From Marinobacter guineae (GTDB lineage: Bacteria > Pseudomonadota > Gammaproteobacteria > Pseudomonadales > Oleiphilaceae), in contig NZ_KZ319339.1 in the NCBI RefSeq assembly GCF_002744735.1, forward strand, positions 1,364,001 to 1,428,000: DNA of 64,000 nt, in the 5' to 3' direction. Within the stretch, counting starts at the first letter, position 1, and each line of letters starts with the position of its first letter. This document shows, in pieces, positions 55,242 through 64,000 of this stretch. The notes beneath the pieces were generated by a model. It worked only from the letters and a program-made list of their open reading frames with translations. It ran no database searches and was not told the DNA's origin. The translations under genes and the position numbers were made by a program.

Positions 55242-56000
55242 ATGAGCACGAAATTGCTGAAAACAGTAGGTGCCACCCTCGCCCTTACCGTGGCTGCGAG
55301 CACCGCCAGCGCAGAAACTCTCAAGGTAGTCACCGACCCGAGCTTCGTTCCGTTTGAAATGATGGATCAGGAAACCGGCGAAATGGTCGGGTTCGATATG
55401 GAGATCATCCGCGAAGTGGCGGACCGCGCCGGCTTTGACATTGATCTTAACACCATGGATTTCAATGGCATCATTCCGGCTCTGCAATCCGGTAATGTGG
55501 ACATTGCCATCGCTGGTATCACCATCACCGACGAGCGCGAGGAAATCGTTGATTTCTCCGATCCGTACTACGATTCCGGTCTTCGGCTTCTGGTACGCGA
55601 AGGTAATGGCGACATCAATGAATTCGACGATCTCGAAGACAAGAAGGTCGGCACCAAGATTGGCAGCACCAGTTATGACTACCTGATGAAGAACCTGGAG
55701 GCCGATGATGGCGTCACGCCTTACCCGGGAAGTGCCGACATGTACATGGCGCTGATGTCCGGAGCCATCGACGCTGTCTTCTACGACGCCCCGAACGTAG
55801 GTTACTTTGCACGCACCAAAGGCGAAGGCAAAGTCAAAACCATCGGCCCCCTCTACGAAGGCCAGCAGTATGGTATCGCTCTTGTTGAAGGCAGCGAGTG
55901 GGTGGACGAAGTGAACACCGCCCTGGCCGCCATGAAAGAAGACGGTACCTACAAGGAAATCTACGAGAAGTGGTTCGGCCCCATGCCAGAAGATATGTAA
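55242..56000 (+). CDS. Polar amino acid ABC transporter substrate-binding protein
   Basis: A 252-residue periplasmic protein of the SBP family 3 fold. Signal peptide (KTVGATLALTVAASTASAE, about 1-24), then LKVVTDPSFVPFEMMDQETGEMVGFDMEI and ITDEREEIVDFSDPYYDSGLRL, the signature of GlnH/HisJ-type proteins. The ligand is a polar amino acid; glutamine-like but not certain. It is followed by a hairpin attenuator and the permease gene. Confidence 0.92.
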   Translation: MSTKLLKTVGATLALTVAASTASAETLKVVTDPSFVPFEMMDQETGEMVGFDMEIIREVADRAGFDIDLNTMDFNGIIPALQSGNVDIAIAGITITDEREEIVDFSDPYYDSGLRLLVREGNGDINEFDDLEDKKVGTKIGSTSYDYLMKNLEADDGVTPYPGSADMYMALMSGAIDAVFYDAPNVGYFARTKGEGKVKTIGPLYEGQQYGIALVEGSEWVDEVNTALAAMKEDGTYKEIYEKWFGPMPEDM

Positions 56001-56032
56001 GGGCTGCCAAGCACTTACGTACGACTCCCGAC

Positions 56033-56061
56033 GCCGGGGCCTGAGTGCCCCGGCTCTTTCT
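56033..56061 (+). terminator. Hairpin attenuator after the binding-protein gene
   Basis: GCCGGGGC-CTGAGT-GCCCCGGC (8-bp stem, 56033-56054) followed by TCTTTCT, 32 bases after the binding-protein stop. Partial termination here would give more binding protein than permease and ATPase, as in many ABC operons. Confidence 0.65.
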
Positions 56062-56090
56062 GACCGCAACTTCCTCTGGAGACACTTACA

Positions 56091-56762
56091 GTGGAATCCC
56101 AGTTTCAGTTCGACTGGCAAGCAGCCATCAATGCAATTCCGTTTCTGCTCGAGGGGATCCCCTATACCCTGATGATTTCGTTTGGCGGCCTGCTCATTGG
56201 CTTCGTCCTGGGCATCTTCTTTGGCTTGCTGAGCATCAACAAGCTCTGGTTCCTGAAGTGGCCGGCCACCGCGTATATCGAAATTTTCCGCGGCACCCCC
56301 ATTCTGGTTCAGGTACTTTTTATTTTCTACGGTCTGCCCGACCTCATTGGCACCTCCATTAATCCATTTACCGCAGGTATCGCCGCCATCGCATTAAACT
56401 CTGGCGCCTACATTTCGGAAGTGGTTCGCGGCGGCGTTCAGTCCATCGACAAGGGTCAGAACGAAGCCGGGCTATCACTCGGCCTGTCACGGACCCAGAC
56501 CTTCTGGTCCATCATCTGGCCGCAAGCCTTCCGGCGTATGGTGCCGCCCCTCGGCAACCAGGCCATTGTCAGCATCAAGGACACCTCCCTGTTCTCGGTT
56601 ATCGGTGTCGGCGAGCTGGTTCGTCAGGGCCAGATTTACATCGCCACGACCTTCCAGGCGTTCGAGGTGTACTTTATGGTCGCGCTCATGTATCTCGCCA
56701 TCACTTTCTCACTGTCCCTGATTCTCCGCTTCGTCGAGCGGCGTGGACTGGTCTCTGTCTGA
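56091..56762 (+). CDS. Polar amino acid ABC transporter permease
   Basis: A 223-residue inner-membrane protein with five predicted helices of the HisM/GlnP family: [45 protein letters not shown], and the EAA loop [28 protein letters not shown] near residue 125. GTG start preceded by GGAG. The ATPase gene follows 13 bases after its stop. Confidence 0.93.
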   Translation: MESQFQFDWQAAINAIPFLLEGIPYTLMISFGGLLIGFVLGIFFGLLSINKLWFLKWPATAYIEIFRGTPILVQVLFIFYGLPDLIGTSINPFTAGIAAIALNSGAYISEVVRGGVQSIDKGQNEAGLSLGLSRTQTFWSIIWPQAFRRMVPPLGNQAIVSIKDTSLFSVIGVGELVRQGQIYIATTFQAFEVYFMVALMYLAITFSLSLILRFVERRGLVSV

Positions 56763-56775
56763 AGGAAAGCAACTC

Positions 56776-57522
<747 letters not shown>

Positions 57523-57535
57523 GCCTGACTAGTGA

Positions 57536-57563
57536 AGCCCCGTTTTGCGGGGCTCCACTCTTT
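57536..57563 (+). terminator. Terminator of the amino acid ABC transporter operon
   Basis: AGCCCC-GTTTTGC-GGGGCT (57536-57554), then CCACTCTTT. Fourteen bases after the ATPase stop codon. The T-run is short, so termination may be partial. Confidence 0.6.
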
Positions 57564-57662
57564 CCCCCTCCCTGACCGCAACGCAACTGGACAAAAATTA
57601 GACAGACCTACTCCATCGGCTATCCTTATCCATGAACGACCAACTGCCGAAGGGAGGTGCGC

Positions 57663-58271
57663 ATGAATCGGTCCTTTACTCCTCAATACCTGCTTTTTTC
57701 ACTAACGCTCGTTTGTTTAAGCAGTACCGTCATCGCTCAATCGACTGAAGAACTGCTAAAAGAGATCAGCGAACGGAAAGAGCGAATCAACCAGTTTCGC
57801 GCACTCCTGAACGACCCTGACCAAAGCACCCGACTGGCCGCTCTGGATGTCATGCTCAAATCCGACGATCTTGCGATGAAAGAAGTGGCTTATGGCATAG
57901 GGTTTAACAGTGCGGATGACGCTATGAGAGCAGTGGCACTTAAGGCGAAATTCAGGGATATCACCGTGATGCCATTCAAGGTAACTTCGGGCGAAGAAGA
58001 AACAGAAACGGAAAAGAGCATCCTGGAAAAGTGGGCAGGGACCTACAGCTTTGATTTAAAGGAATTCAATGAAGACACAGGGCAGTTTACATTCAGAGGT
58101 GGTGATTATTCGGGTTCAGCAACCGGCCAGATCAGTGGAACCGGCCTTGAATTCCAGGGCGGTTATTGCCAGGGGTTCTTTATATTGGGAGACAGCGCAA
58201 ATCTCGTTGGAGAACTGCGGTGCAAAAAACCCTACGAAGGAACTTACACAGCGACGGCGAGACTTCAGTAA
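57663..58271 (+). CDS. Exported protein of unknown function
   Basis: A 202-residue protein with a signal peptide (MNRSFTPQYLLFSLTLVCLSS to VIAQ). A short helical region (STEELLKEISERKERINQF) is followed by a HEAT-like stretch (DQSTRLAALDVMLKSDDLAMKEVAYGIGFNSADDAMRAVALKAKF), then a beta-rich C-terminal part with two cysteines (GGYCQGFF, GELRCKKPY). AGGGAGGT precedes the ATG. I do not recognise the family. It converges with the trypsin-like gene, 1 base between stops. Confidence 0.65.
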   Translation: MNRSFTPQYLLFSLTLVCLSSTVIAQSTEELLKEISERKERINQFRALLNDPDQSTRLAALDVMLKSDDLAMKEVAYGIGFNSADDAMRAVALKAKFRDITVMPFKVTSGEEETETEKSILEKWAGTYSFDLKEFNEDTGQFTFRGGDYSGSATGQISGTGLEFQGGYCQGFFILGDSANLVGELRCKKPYEGTYTATARLQ

Positions 58272-58272
58272 G

Positions 58273-59379
58273 TCACTTACCGGGTACTACCAGATCGGAG
58301 AGTCCGACACCTTTGGCATCTCCCCAGTGTGAATAGATGCGCAGCATAACCCTGCGAGCGCGAACGGGCGCAAAAGCAACCGATCTGGAGTTGTCCGAAG
58401 TAAAAAAAGTTCCGCTGAATACGGGCATCCAGCCCCCCTCTTTTCTGGAACTTACCAACACTTCGAAATCCCGAGGCAGACGTTCCCGGGGCTCGACGCC
58501 CTCTCCCACCAACACAATCCGATCAATTGCCTGGACCGCATCGCCTTTCAGATCGACGATAATTTCTATAGGGAACCCATCTGGCCTGGCCAGCCACACT
58601 GTTGCTGCTCCAGCTCCGTCTATCAGGTTTGACATCCTGTGATCCGCAGATAACGCAGGGCTAGACCAGCTCTCCACCTGCGCTGCCAGATTGCCTTTAC
58701 CAGACTCCAGAGGTTCTTTTTGCGCCTTGATCGCAAGGCCGCTATTACCGGGAGTCAAGCCGAAAAACGGCCGAATTGTTTCAACCGCGCGGTCAAACCG
58801 GAGCACCTTGCCCTCACCATTTTCCGGATCCACTGCCATCAGGATTCCGGCCGGATCATCTCCCAAAACCAGCAGACTGCCGCTAAGCCCTTTGAACATC
58901 TGGTCTTGTGAACCGGCAGGACTGACCCGCAAATACACAAGACCAACATCTGAAATCCGAACGTTTCTTCGACTGATGCTGCCATCGGAACTCACCGATA
59001 CAATCTGGCCGCGCCCCTCCGACGATAAAAGCTGATCCAGGGCGAGCGAACTGCCAAGATCAAACCTGCAGTCGTCTGTTATGGCTCCAGTCACCCGCAA
59101 AACAGCCAGGTCATAGCCAAAAACCTGCAACAGATCCGCCTCACCTCGTGGCCTGGCGCTGCTCCCGCCCACCAGAGTCGCAAAGAAGCCGCCGTCGATC
59201 ACATGGGCCGGCGTGACGGCATAGCACTCATTCAATCTGCTCAGCAGCACCGCCTGCCCATGCTCCCCTGCACTGATGAAGGCCTGTTGCGGAACAGCTT
59301 GCGCCAGAGGCCCCATCAGGCCAGAAGCGAAAAGAGTAATACAGATTCTCCAGCGAAGACCCCTGGCTGTTTTATTCAT
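58273..59379 (-). CDS. Exported trypsin-like protease with a discoidin-like C-terminal domain
   Basis: A 368-residue exported protein. Signal segment to about residue 28 (GLMGPLAQA). Residues 35-205 look like a trypsin/HtrA-type serine protease with all three catalytic residues in context: His59 in AVTPAHVI, Asp90 in GYDLAVLRV and Ser166 in KGLSGSLLV. The last 130 residues resemble an F5/8 type C (discoidin) domain (IEIIVDLKGDAVQAIDRIVLVGEG, then RVMLRIYSHWGD). It overlaps the upstream gene by 8 bases and closes a three-gene cluster. No PDZ domain. Substrate unknown. Confidence 0.65.
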   Translation of the reverse strand: MNKTARGLRWRICITLFASGLMGPLAQAVPQQAFISAGEHGQAVLLSRLNECYAVTPAHVIDGGFFATLVGGSSARPRGEADLLQVFGYDLAVLRVTGAITDDCRFDLGSSLALDQLLSSEGRGQIVSVSSDGSISRRNVRISDVGLVYLRVSPAGSQDQMFKGLSGSLLVLGDDPAGILMAVDPENGEGKVLRFDRAVETIRPFFGLTPGNSGLAIKAQKEPLESGKGNLAAQVESWSSPALSADHRMSNLIDGAGAATVWLARPDGFPIEIIVDLKGDAVQAIDRIVLVGEGVEPRERLPRDFEVLVSSRKEGGWMPVFSGTFFTSDNSRSVAFAPVRARRVMLRIYSHWGDAKGVGLSDLVVPGK

Positions 59380-60334
59380 CAGGACGCCTGGCATCTCTGA
59401 TCATCTCCCGGATGTTGGAATAAACCTCAATCGCCGCGAACAACAAGGCACCAAGACCTGCAATAAAAGCCAGAAGCGGGTCATAGAGAAACCTCGCCCA
59501 ACGGGTCGCCTTAATCTGGTAGCCAGAGCTACCAAGCCGCTCTATGTTGACAAAACTGGCGCCACCATGGGCGATCAGCTGGATTGCATTCTGAGCCTCT
59601 GTAAACCGCTCCTGGTTCGACGGTTCTAATCGAAAGAAGCCTTCAACTACGGCTTCCTTAGGGGCCCGCCCTGGCGCATGCTTCCAGAACCTGACCCGGT
59701 CACCACGATCCAACTCGGTTGCGCCTGCGTTATAACGGGTATCCCTAAAAAGCTGCTCCTCCAGAACATTGACCGTTCCCGATAACAGGATACTGTCAAC
59801 CCCACTTGTCACATCATCCCCCACCCTGAGGAGCCCCCGAAACGGCCAGACCAGAGGCCGTCCATCGGATACTATCGCCAAAGAAGCCCAGCTCCCCAGA
59901 ACTCGATCGTCAGCATCGGGCATGACAATGCTTCCCACCCGTCCATCCTTGGCCCGCAGCGTAATCTTGGCCGTCCGAATACCATGACGCTGCAGATCGA
60001 TTTCAGTACCCTTGCGAATCAGGAGATAGGCATTCTCGGGCAACTCTATTTCATCACCCTTGGTCGCGAATGGATCTGTGAGCAAATTCGCACCACTGAC
60101 CCGCCACTCGGAAAAGGCTCCTTCCGTAGTAACCAAAGACGCGGTTTCTGTCACCGCGTTCACGGTAAAAATATGATCGCGGCTATCCAGAAATAGCCCA
60201 AGAACAACCAAAACCAGTGATACTGAAAACACCCCGGCGACCTTCCGAGGCCGCTTCATGATTGCTAGCAAAAAACCGCGCCAACGTCTGCGAGTACGAT
60301 TAAGCAATGTTCTGACGCTGCCCACAGGATTCAC
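59372..60334 (-). CDS. Two-TM membrane protein of unknown function in the trypsin-like cluster
   Basis: A 320-residue protein with a basic cytoplasmic start (RTRRRWRGFLLAIMKRPRK), a TM helix at about 33-52 (AGVFSVSLVLVVLGLFL), a periplasmic region of about 230 residues with beta-strand character, and a second TM near 285-305 (PLLAFIAGLGALLFAAIEVY). Not recognised. GTG start overlaps the upstream stop (GTGA). Translational coupling on both sides suggests a membrane complex with the two exported neighbours. Confidence 0.6.
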   Translation of the reverse strand: MNPVGSVRTLLNRTRRRWRGFLLAIMKRPRKVAGVFSVSLVLVVLGLFLDSRDHIFTVNAVTETASLVTTEGAFSEWRVSGANLLTDPFATKGDEIELPENAYLLIRKGTEIDLQRHGIRTAKITLRAKDGRVGSIVMPDADDRVLGSWASLAIVSDGRPLVWPFRGLLRVGDDVTSGVDSILLSGTVNVLEEQLFRDTRYNAGATELDRGDRVRFWKHAPGRAPKEAVVEGFFRLEPSNQERFTEAQNAIQLIAHGGASFVNIERLGSSGYQIKATRWARFLYDPLLAFIAGLGALLFAAIEVYSNIREMIRDARRPDE

Positions 60335-61044
60335 CGGCCCGGTTCATTCGGCAAACGCAAAACAAGTTCGGTCGGCGACAGCATTCGGTCAAAGCGACGC
60401 CGCAAGATTTTGACCACCAGGTTCTCTGATTCCGAATCGGCCACCGGCACCCGGCAAATAGTGTCATATCCGGTTCGGCGGCCGTCTGTTATCGGACGAC
60501 ACGCTACCGTTCTGGGTCCAGCTGAAAGGTTGGTGAGAACGGCAAAAGTATCCGACCGTCCTGAATTGACGAGAATATCCAATGACTCCGGCAAGGCATG
60601 ATCTTTCCCTCGAAGTGCAATCAGAACAGGTCCGTCTCTGACCTCACTGCAGTCACCCTCGTAGCCTAGAACGGCGAGATCCAGTTTGTGGTAATTGTTG
60701 AGGTCATAACGAGATTGATATTGGAGGCGAACGACCTCCGACTGAGAGTTGGAAGGCCAGCGAAAGGTGTTTTCCGACCAGTAAAGCCCATCCCGGGAGA
60801 TAACCCGGACACAGACATCCCCGCTGGCTCTTGCAGGAGACGAGAAAAGAAAAAGAGAATCATCAGCACTCGCATCTGCAGACAGTACGCCAGCAACTAC
60901 GCGCCCACTAACGGATGCTTCCCGAGTGAGACTCTCCTGTAACTCCCTGTCCTTGAGCATGGCGATTGCTTCTTGCGCCAGGGAAACCGGGGGCGCTAAG
61001 CCAATCAAAGCAGCTACCAAGAGCAAAGTCGCGCGATAGTCCAT
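60331..61044 (-). CDS. Exported protein of unknown function, first gene of the trypsin-like cluster
   Basis: A 237-residue protein with a signal peptide (MDYRATLLLVAALIGLAPP to SLAQ). The mature part has four cysteines (GDVCVRVIS, YEGDCSEV, RTVACRPI, DTICRVPV), probably two disulfides, and is beta-rich. Family not recognised. It heads the leftward cluster 61044-58273. Confidence 0.6.
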   Translation of the reverse strand: MDYRATLLLVAALIGLAPPVSLAQEAIAMLKDRELQESLTREASVSGRVVAGVLSADASADDSLFLFSSPARASGDVCVRVISRDGLYWSENTFRWPSNSQSEVVRLQYQSRYDLNNYHKLDLAVLGYEGDCSEVRDGPVLIALRGKDHALPESLDILVNSGRSDTFAVLTNLSAGPRTVACRPITDGRRTGYDTICRVPVADSESENLVVKILRRRFDRMLSPTELVLRLPNEPGR

Positions 61045-61299
61045 ACTCCGCTTCCTCGTGCAGAATCGTGAAAGCGGATGGCCTGTACAACACCAATCAG
61101 ATGCCGATCCGGGTTTGCTTCAGTAAATATAGCAGGGAAAAAGGAGGGGGCACTGGTGTCTTGCTGAAGATAACTCGCGGATGGCCTCCTGATCACGCTC
61201 AATTCCGGCGCAGGGGCATCCGGCAGAAACGTCGCCCTCCCCCTGATCTTCACCGGGCGCCTTTCGGTCGGACTCAGATGCCACAGTGGTCAGCCATCG

Positions 61300-61331
61300 C
61301 TGTTAACTGTAATATCCGCACAGGTTAACCG
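61300..61331 (+). promoter_or_regulatory. BirA-like operator over the bioA promoter
   Basis: CTGTTAACT-N14-GGTTAACCG; each half keeps 7 of 9 bases of the biotin repressor half-sites TTGTTAACC and GGTTAACAA, with the allowed 14-base spacer. A -10 hexamer TAATAT sits inside the spacer at 61310-61315, so bound BirA would block the promoter. It lies 40 bases upstream of bioA. The rest of the 326-base gap holds nothing recognisable. Confidence 0.6.
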
Positions 61332-61370
61332 CCGACCATCAAGAACCTGACTGTCTGACGGAGATTCATC

Positions 61371-62723
61371 ATGCGCAATGCCGACCTCGTCGCCCGTGGC
61401 CTCAAATCCGTGTGGCACCCCTGCACCCAGATGAAAGACCATGAGGGCGCCGTGCCACTGGTTCCGATCAAACGGGGCGAAGGTGTCTGGCTGGAAGATT
61501 TTGAGGGCAACCGCTTCATCGACGCCGTCAGCTCCTGGTGGGTCAACCTGTTCGGCCACGTCAACCCGAGAATCAACGCCGCCATTCAGGAACAGATCGG
61601 CCAGCTGGAGCATGTCATCCTGGCCGGATTTACCCACGAGCCTGTGGTCAACCTGTCTGAACGGCTGATCGAAGTGACGCCGGAGGGCCTGAACAAGTGC
61701 TTTTACGCCGATAACGGTTCGTCTGCGATCGAAGCCGCCCTCAAAATGAGCTTCCATTACTGGAAGAACCACGGCAAACCGGGAAAGAAAAACTTCGTGA
61801 ACCTGAGCAACAGCTACCACGGGGAAACCCTGGGAGCACTCGCACTCGGCGATGTATCGCTCTACAAAGACACCTATCAGCCGCTACTGATGGAAGTGCT
61901 GACAGCCCCTTCGCCGGACGCCTTCAACAAAGAGCCGGGCGAAACCGGCGAAGCCTACGCCCTGCGCCAGTTCGAAGCGATGGAGAAGCTGCTGGCCGAA
62001 AAGCACGACGAGATCTGTGCCGTGGTGGTTGAGCCACTGATTCAGTGCGCCGGCGGCATGCGCATGCACCACCCCATCTACCACACCAGATTGCGGGAAG
62101 CCTGTGACCGTTACGGCGTGCACCTGATTGCCGATGAGATTGCCGTGGGCTTTGGCCGCACCGGCACCCTGTTTGCCTGCGAACAGTCGGGCATCACCCC
62201 GGATTTCATGTGCCTTTCCAAGGGTCTGACCGCCGGCTACCTGCCGTTATCGGTCGTACTCACCACCGACGACGTGTACAACGCCTTTTACGACGACTAC
62301 GAGACCCTCAAGGCGTTCCTGCACAGCCACAGCTACACCGGCAACCCCATCGGCTGCGCGGTGGCCCTGGCCACCCTGGACATCTTTCGGGACGACAACG
62401 TCATTGAAAGCAACAAGCAACTGTCAGCCTGCATGGCCGACTCCGTGGCGCATCTGGCGGACCATCCCAATGTGGGCGACATTCGCCAGCACGGCATGAC
62501 CCTCGCGATTGAAATGGTGAAAGACAAAGGCTCGAAAACCCCGTTCCCCTGGCAGGAACGCCGGGGAATCCGGGTGTATCAGCATTCATTGACCCGCCAG
62601 GCCTTGCTTCGCCCCCTGGGTAATGTGGTTTACTTCATGCCGCCTTACGTGATCACCGAGGAACAGATCCGCCACCTCGCACAGGTTGCAACGGAAGGCA
62701 TTGAGATCGCGGTTCGCGACTGA
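61371..62723 (+). CDS. bioA: Adenosylmethionine-8-amino-7-oxononanoate aminotransferase
   Basis: A 450-residue class III PLP aminotransferase of biotin synthesis, using SAM as amino donor. WHPCTQMKDHEG near residue 16 and VSSWWVNLFGHVNPRINAAI near 56 are diagnostic of BioA; the PLP lysine is in CLSKGLTAGYLPLS (Lys284). Normal length. The other bio genes are not next to it. A BirA-like operator lies upstream. Confidence 0.96.
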   Translation: MRNADLVARGLKSVWHPCTQMKDHEGAVPLVPIKRGEGVWLEDFEGNRFIDAVSSWWVNLFGHVNPRINAAIQEQIGQLEHVILAGFTHEPVVNLSERLIEVTPEGLNKCFYADNGSSAIEAALKMSFHYWKNHGKPGKKNFVNLSNSYHGETLGALALGDVSLYKDTYQPLLMEVLTAPSPDAFNKEPGETGEAYALRQFEAMEKLLAEKHDEICAVVVEPLIQCAGGMRMHHPIYHTRLREACDRYGVHLIADEIAVGFGRTGTLFACEQSGITPDFMCLSKGLTAGYLPLSVVLTTDDVYNAFYDDYETLKAFLHSHSYTGNPIGCAVALATLDIFRDDNVIESNKQLSACMADSVAHLADHPNVGDIRQHGMTLAIEMVKDKGSKTPFPWQERRGIRVYQHSLTRQALLRPLGNVVYFMPPYVITEEQIRHLAQVATEGIEIAVRD

Positions 62724-62752
62724 CAACCGCCAGGAACCTGAGAGAACGGCCC

Positions 62753-63487
62753 ATGCGCATACCCCGTATCTACACTGATTCCGCCCTTAACGAGGGCGGA
62801 ACTGCACACCTTGATGAAAACGCAGCACAGCACGTGGGGCGGGTACTGCGCATGCAGCCGGGGCAGGAACTGCGACTGTTCAACGGCGACGGCAATGATT
62901 ACCCCGCCACCATCACCAGCGCCAGCAAAAAGAACGTGGAAGTCCTGGTTGGCACCCCGGAAGCCAGCGCCACCGAATCGCCCCTGGAAATCGTCCTCGG
63001 CCAGACCCTATCCAAGGGCGACCGCATGGACTACGCCGTGCAGAAGGCCGTGGAAATGGGCGTCACCCGCATTGTCCCCCTGAACACCGAACGCTGCGAC
63101 GTCAAACTCAAGGGCGACCGGGAAGACAAGCGCCTGCGCCACTGGCAATCCGTCGCCATCAGCGCCGCCGAGCAATGCGGCCGTGCCCGGGTGCCTGACA
63201 TCCTGCCAGTAATGACAATCACCGAGTGGCTGGAACACACCCGGGATTGCGACGTACGCCTGGTATTGCACCACCGCACCGAACACGCCCTGAAGACCAT
63301 TATCCCGCCTGAACGCGTCGCCCTCATGATCGGCCCAGAAGGCGGCCTCTCCGCGGACGAAATCGCCCAGGCCGAAGACGATGGCTTCCTCCCGGTTGCC
63401 CTCGGCCCCCGGGTCCTGAGAACCGAAACCGCCCCGGTGGCGGCCATGGCGCTTTGCCAATACCTTTGGGGTGATATCGGCGGCTGA
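62753..63487 (+). CDS. rsmE: 16S rRNA m3U1498 methyltransferase RsmE
   Basis: A 244-residue SPOUT methyltransferase. N-terminal PUA-like domain (HVGRVLRMQPGQELRLFNGDGNDYPA), then LGQTLSKGDRMDYAVQKAVEMGVTRIVPL and the knot region LMIGPEGGLSADE and ALGPRVLRTETAPVAA, which bind SAM. It lies 29 bases after bioA, probably co-transcribed. Confidence 0.96.
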   Translation: MRIPRIYTDSALNEGGTAHLDENAAQHVGRVLRMQPGQELRLFNGDGNDYPATITSASKKNVEVLVGTPEASATESPLEIVLGQTLSKGDRMDYAVQKAVEMGVTRIVPLNTERCDVKLKGDREDKRLRHWQSVAISAAEQCGRARVPDILPVMTITEWLEHTRDCDVRLVLHHRTEHALKTIIPPERVALMIGPEGGLSADEIAQAEDDGFLPVALGPRVLRTETAPVAAMALCQYLWGDIGG

Positions 63488-63658
63488 GCCTCTCCGACCG
63501 TGCCGCCGTCTCATGCTGGCACGCAGGTCATTGACATAAAGGGGGCCCCACAACATCATCCTGTTCGGTCAAAGTGCTGAATACGCATCCTTTTGGCCAG
63601 ATTTGCAGGCAAAGGCTTCCAGATTTTTGTGGACAGGGGCCAACGCTGAAGTTTGATC

Positions 63659-63765
63659 GAGCGGTCGGGCAGTCGCTTCTGAAACCGTGCGGAGCCATGG
63701 ATGGCGGAGCCGAGCGTACACGGACGTATTCACAGCGTGTTTCAGAAGCGACTGCCCGATCGCTC
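63659..63765 (-). repeat. Palindromic element PAL8 (core type B, inverted)
   Basis: Arms of 27 bases (63659-63685 and 63739-63765), 26 paired plus one G-T wobble, with a 53-base core at 63686-63738. Read on the minus strand the core is 51/53 identical to PAL4 at 24113-24165, yet the stems differ. It lies in the 314-base gap after rsmE; a TTGACA -35-like hexamer occurs at 63533. Confidence 0.9.
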
Positions 63766-63801
63766 AGACTCCCAAACATAGAAAAAACTGCGAGTAACAG
63801 G

Positions 63802-64000
63802 ATGACGAGCCTGCTAAGCACCCAAGAATTCTGGCAATACCTCAGCATCCCGGTGATTGCTGCCCTGATTGGCTGGAGCACCAACTGGCTCGCCATCAAA
63901 ATGACCTTCTATCCGCTGGAATTCATCGGCAAACCCCCACTCCTGGGCTGGCAAGGCATCATCCCCTCCAAAGCCAGGAAAATGGCTGCCATCAGCGTCG
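63802..64000 (+). CDS. DUF445 family membrane protein (partial, C-terminus outside window)
   Basis: The first 66 codons only. It begins MTSLLSTQEFWQYLSIPVIA, with an early membrane segment, then GWSTNWLAIKMTFYPLEFIG and GWQGIIPSKARKMA, matching the DUF445 family of inner-membrane proteins with a large helical cytoplasmic or periplasmic region. Function unknown. The window ends inside the gene. Confidence 0.8.
   Translation, partial: MTSLLSTQEFWQYLSIPVIAALIGWSTNWLAIKMTFYPLEFIGKPPLLGWQGIIPSKARKMAAISV

Overview
The window looks like a chromosomal segment of a marine, hydrocarbon-associated gammaproteobacterium, most like Marinobacter or a close relative. The evidence is a membrane alkane hydroxylase beside a GntR-type regulator, a CsrB/RsmZ-type small RNA with a GacA-box promoter, an ArsR-methyltransferase regulator of the S-adenosylmethionine cycle, and tandem DUF5666/DUF6502 genes. 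This is inferred from gene content; there is no rRNA in the window. There is no phage, IS element or CRISPR array. Coding density is high and many neighbouring genes overlap by 1-4 bases.

Layout. 1-4426 (minus): urea ABC transporter urtABC and the start of urtD. 4786-10286 (plus): allophanate hydrolase and urea carboxylase, divergent from urt, with a full sigma-54 promoter match and two GTATAC palindromes between them. 10756-11487: a GntR/FCD regulator. 11609-11826: a CsrB-like RNA with 15 GGA motifs. 11928-13055: a small exported helix-hairpin-helix protein and an XRE-like regulator. 13234-21126: AGCS amino acid:Na+ symporter, aspartase, asparaginase, lactate-oxidising LutABC and an EamA exporter. 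21133-24073: glyoxalase I, alkB and its likely GntR regulator. 24376-28751: an exported protein, a YbhN-like flippase-type protein and a phosphoesterase-like/GT4 glycosyltransferase fusion. 28896-31679: a TRAP transporter. 31831-37691: DUF523/DUF1722 protein, TrhO, a DsbA-like thioredoxin, nitronate monooxygenase and a chemoreceptor. 37821-42231: two DUF5666 lipoproteins around two DUF6502 genes. 42435-43950: DUF6435 small protein, CbpM, CbpA. 44107-49633: fba, pgk, epd, tkt. 49857-54943: sahR, metK, ahcY, metF. 55242-57522: polar amino acid ABC transporter. 57663-61044: an unknown exported protein and a three-gene cluster with a trypsin-like protein. 61371-64000: bioA, rsmE and a partial DUF445 gene.

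How it fits together. Much of the segment serves nitrogen and carbon scavenging. Urea is imported by Urt and split by the ATP- and biotin-dependent carboxylase/allophanate hydrolase route instead of urease. Asparagine and aspartate are deaminated to fumarate, lactate is oxidised by LutABC, and alkanes enter through AlkB. Biotin for urea carboxylase is served by bioA, which has a BirA-like operator. The activated methyl cycle genes metK and sahR carry matching ATATCAA-N6-TTGATAT operators.

The most unusual signal is a dispersed family of eight palindromic elements, all intergenic. Each has a 21-29 bp stem whose sequence is unique to that locus, enclosing a conserved asymmetric 47-54 base core that can itself fold into two small hairpins. 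Cores of the same type are up to 51/52 identical while their stems are unrelated.
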